NCBI GenBank assembly: GCA_025463555.1
Contig: JAODAS010000278.1
Span: forward strand, 1-34,138
Reading direction: 5' to 3'
Source of the DNA: Schumannella sp.
GTDB taxonomy: Bacteria; Actinomycetota; Actinomycetes; Actinomycetales; Microbacteriaceae
Length of the DNA: 34,138 nt
In this document: positions 33,874 through 34,138 of the stretch, piece after piece
How the letters are laid out: each line of letters begins with the position of its first letter
Position numbering within the stretch: position 1 is the first letter of the stretch
Position numbers and translations under genes: made by a program
The notes under the pieces: model-generated
The model's database searches: none
What the model was told of the DNA's origin: nothing
What the model saw: the letters and a program-made list of their open reading frames with translations, nothing else

Positions 33874-34077
33874 ATGATCAGCGATTACGACGCAGAGACC
33901 CTCGACCTCCACCGCGCCAACGTGGCAGAGAAGACCGAAGCGCTCGAACAGGCGAAAGCCGGCCGCGACGACCACGTCCGTGCCCTACTCGCCAAGGGAG
34001 TCGGCCCCACCGAATTAGGCCGCCTCACAGGACTCTCCCGCGAGCGCATCTACCAGATCAAAGAGAACCGGAGGTAG
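33874..34077 (+). CDS. Small HTH regulator
   Basis: LLAKGVGPTELGRLTGLSRERIYQIKENRR; start could also be 33847; spans the circular junction (ends at 66 in copy 1). Confidence 0.75.
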   Translation: MISDYDAETLDLHRANVAEKTEALEQAKAGRDDHVRALLAKGVGPTELGRLTGLSRERIYQIKENRR

Positions 34078-34138
34078 CTGCGGCGTCTGCTGGTGGTTCG
34101 TGGAGTGACCAGTCTCCGCGCCACTGGGTGAGCACCCA
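34012..34138. repeat. Terminal direct repeat (copy 2)
   Basis: Exact copy of 1-127; length 127 matches a common assembler maximum k. Confidence 0.97.

Noticed and set aside
1-34138. CRISPR array, complete tRNA genes, rRNA, IS elements
   Set aside because: No spaced repeat array, full tRNA fold or transposase motif was seen; only a tRNA 3' half in attP.

Overview
The window is a complete 34,011-bp circular genome of a temperate, siphovirus-like actinobacteriophage (extrachromosomal or excised form). Bases 1-127 are repeated exactly at 34012-34138, which looks like a circular-assembly overlap. Almost all genes are on the minus strand. Read in that direction: integration/immunity module (DUF4326-like gene, tyrosine integrase, attP, three small HTH regulators, Xis-like protein, ~14.8-11.4 kb); early operon (~11.4 kb down to 47: antirepressor-like protein, small membrane and Cys-rich proteins, D12-class adenine methylase, HNH, GIY-YIG-like and PD-(D/E)XK-like nucleases); a divergent HTH switch at 33.8 kb; a terminator at 33.0 kb; then HNH, terminase, portal, S78-like protease, HK97-like capsid, connectors, tail, tape measure, minor tail, M15 endolysin, holin, ending at a bidirectional terminator at 15.7 kb. 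The strongest observations are: (1) a detailed attP: the 3' half of a tRNA-Phe(GAA) gene flanked on each side by a 12-bp-spaced pair of GGTACAGCCGA arm-like repeats; (2) a set of about eight regulatory or isolated genes with a TANNNT hexamer 6-7 nt before the start codon, consistent with leaderless mRNAs; (3) GTCCAWWTGGAC palindromes in the immunity region, one overlapping the start codon it would control; (4) an unlisted 25-aa peptide with 6 Cys and 6 His, in frame 3 nt after the holin stop; (5) a plus-strand secreted/anchored protein with its own palindrome-associated promoter, a lysogenic-conversion candidate. Family assignments are from motif recognition only; no searches were run.
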